DNA of 64,000 bases from Mariniblastus sp. (GTDB lineage Bacteria > Planctomycetota > Planctomycetia > Pirellulales > Pirellulaceae): the NCBI GenBank assembly GCA_029251085.1, contig JAQXDZ010000119.1, forward strand, positions 1 to 64,000. The letters run 5' to 3'. Under the pieces are notes generated by a model. That model was not told where the DNA came from. It saw only the letters and a list, made by a program, of their open reading frames with translations, and ran no database searches. Positions within the stretch are counted from its first letter, which is position 1. Each line of letters starts with the position of its first letter. Shown here piece after piece: positions 62,701-64,000 of the stretch. The position numbers were made by a program, and so were the translations under genes.

Positions 62701-63016
62701 TTTGATCTCTCTTCACCGGCTAACCGGTGAGCCGCACCGCGGAAGGTGCTCTAGTCGATGCGGGCGTTTCTTAGTGAACGTCGTGATGAACGGATTTCAT
62801 AACTCGCACTTATCAGACTGTCGCTTGGAAACAGCGATCAGTTTCGCCGTGTTCAGGATCCAGCAACTTTTTGCTGTTTGACAGATACGGCTAATCGTTG
62901 GGCTCAGATCACAACAGTGTTGATGGTGAGTCCAAAGCAATTCGTGGTTAATACCCACCGAGAAATTGCAATCTGAATTAATGATGTTGTAGAAGAATTT
63001 AATGTAGGAAAAAATT
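62701..63016 (+). promoter_or_regulatory. pnp leader with stable hairpins
   Basis: 316 bases. TCACCGG-CTAA-CCGGTGA (62713-62730) is a perfect 7-bp hairpin; further palindromic pieces lie near 62731-62752 and 62860-62878. In E. coli the pnp leader is cut by RNase III for autoregulation. A similar role here is inference. AGGA lies about seven bases before the pnp GTG. Confidence 0.45.
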
Positions 63017-64000
63017 GTGAAAGTAAAAGTAGAAAAGAAAATTGGCGACAGCGTAATGTCGTTTGAAACCGGCTATCTTGCAAAACAAGCTGCCGCCGCC
63101 GTACTTATCCAGTACAACGATACCGTTGTGCTTTCGACCGCTGCCACTGGCACTCCGCGACCGGGAATCGACTTTTTCCCGTTGATGTGTGACTATCGCG
63201 AAAGAACCTGTGCAGCAGGTAAATTCCCCGGTGGATTCATTAAACGCGAAGGCCGACCAACAACCAAAGAAACCCTCACCGCTCGGCTAATCGATCGTCC
63301 GATCCGTCCGATGTTCGCTCCTGGATTCAAGAACGAAGTCCAGTGTCAGAACTTTGTCCTTTCAAGCGACAAACAAACCGATGGTGACGTTCTCGCGATG
63401 AACGGTACTTCAACCGCCTGTTTCATCTCTCCGATGCCATTTCAAGATCCAGTCGCGTCCACGCGTGTCGCTCGTGTCGAAGGTGAATTCGTCGCCTTTC
63501 CGTCACAAGAGCAACTCGAAGAAAGCGACATGGACGTTATCATCTCAGCAACCGATTCAGCTGTGACGATGATTGAAGGATTCGCTCGCGAAGTTCCCGA
63601 AGACGAAATGCTTGCTGCAATTGAGTTTGGACATGAGATCTGCAAGCAGGTAATTGACCTGCAACGCGAACTGTTCGAAAAAGTCGCACCTGAAAAGGAT
63701 GAGTTCGAAGCACCCGAAAGTGATGGACTGCTCGAAAAAATGCTGCCCAAGTACTACGACGATTACAAATCGGCAATCCTGATTGCAGGAAAACACGATC
63801 GCGGCGCTGCCAAAAACAAAGTCAAAGACACCATCATTGGCGAGATGATTCCCGATCCGAATGCCGATAACGCATACGATCTAGGAGCCGTAAAAACTGC
63901 CATTCACGATCTCGAAGAGAAAGTCATTCGCGATTCAATTCTCGACGGCGTTCGCTCTGATGGACGAGACGGGAAAACTCTTCGTGCAATCGAATGTCAC
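63017..64000 (+). CDS. pnp: Polyribonucleotide nucleotidyltransferase (PNPase), 5' part
   Basis: Phosphorolytic 3'-5' exoribonuclease and degradosome member. The frame starts at GTG 63017 (MKVKVEKKIGDSVMSFETGYLAKQA), with TAGGA upstream. The first RNase PH-like domain has AAAAVLIQYNDTVVLSTAATG, FFPLMCDYRERTCAAGKFPGGFIKREGRPTTKE and TARLIDRPIRPMFA, all PNPase-specific. The helical linker domain follows, and then ILDGVRSDGRDGKTLRAIEC, where the second PH domain begins. The window ends at residue 328 of about 700. Fully in frame with no interruptions. Confidence 0.97.
   Translation, partial: MKVKVEKKIGDSVMSFETGYLAKQAAAAVLIQYNDTVVLSTAATGTPRPGIDFFPLMCDYRERTCAAGKFPGGFIKREGRPTTKETLTARLIDRPIRPMFAPGFKNEVQCQNFVLSSDKQTDGDVLAMNGTSTACFISPMPFQDPVASTRVARVEGEFVAFPSQEQLEESDMDVIISATDSAVTMIEGFAREVPEDEMLAAIEFGHEICKQVIDLQRELFEKVAPEKDEFEAPESDGLLEKMLPKYYDDYKSAILIAGKHDRGAAKNKVKDTIIGEMIPDPNADNAYDLGAVKTAIHDLEEKVIRDSILDGVRSDGRDGKTLRAIECH

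Noticed and set aside
1-64000. tRNA genes, rRNA genes, CRISPR arrays or insertion sequences
   Set aside because: No T-loop motifs with paired arms, no spaced direct repeats and no transposase-like frames were seen.

Overview
The window comes from a planctomycete chromosome, most likely from the Pirellulales. Several markers agree: an exported protein with two TIGR03000-type repeats (13717-14808), a small lipoprotein with the planctomycete 'HDPFPxDDxxPxxxGGRP' pattern (48428-48736), a TatC with a very large periplasmic insertion (50199-51638), many exported proteins without known domains, and loose gene packing with few long operons. By eye the base composition is a little under 50% GC. I saw no rRNA, tRNA, CRISPR array, prophage or intact insertion sequence.

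Layout. 1-23.6 kb is almost entirely on the + strand: exported Ig-like protein, exported amidohydrolase, OPT peptide transporter with holA, a cysteine-rich lipoprotein with an O-antigen-ligase-like protein, exported PIMT, TIGR03000 protein, an HTTM pair, asd and truA, a Ca2+/cation antiporter, a Ser/Thr kinase, accA, an AlkD-like protein and a VOC protein. 23.6-28.1 kb is mainly on the - strand (L12-like membrane protein, CvpA, dtd) and holds a dif-like site at 24095-24122. 28.3-31.7 kb is a + cluster of three exported proteins. 31.8-36.5 kb is mostly - strand (esterase, quinone-oxidoreductase-like MDR, duplicated transporter-like protein, queE). 36.7-56 kb is mixed: queF, DksA-like, HtrA, trpD, a 33-residue basic protein, trmB, purF, aminotransferase, manA, tatC, LRR protein, coiled-coil protein. 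56.4-64 kb is a core housekeeping run: coaE, rho, ribH, nusB, ftsY, rpsO and the 5' part of pnp.

Two signals stand out. (1) The gene at 61383-61832 (- strand) encodes an exported heavy-metal-associated (HMA) protein whose metal motif GMTCxxC reads GMT-TGA-GGC. The frame continues for 60 codons to TAA and a strong terminator follows 24 bases later. A hairpin with a bulged U and a GU-starting loop lies just after the TGA. This looks like a selenoprotein with a bacterial SECIS element. (2) The octamer GGGCAGGG, which fits the E. coli KOPS consensus GGGNAGGG, occurs at four places on the + strand, all at or before 23063, and at seven places on the - strand, all at or after 27552. The two sets point at each other across a 4.5 kb gap containing the dif-like site. 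The window therefore probably spans the replication terminus. The near-uniform + orientation of genes to the left of that point, and mixed orientation to the right, agree with this.

Working links between genes: queE and queF are divergent genes of queuosine precursor synthesis and salvage of preQ0; rho, nusB and ftsY, rpsO and pnp are transcription, secretion, translation and RNA-decay functions; asd, trpD, purF, ribH, coaE and accA supply amino acids, purines, flavin, CoA and fatty acids. Much of the rest is envelope or periplasmic protein of unknown role.
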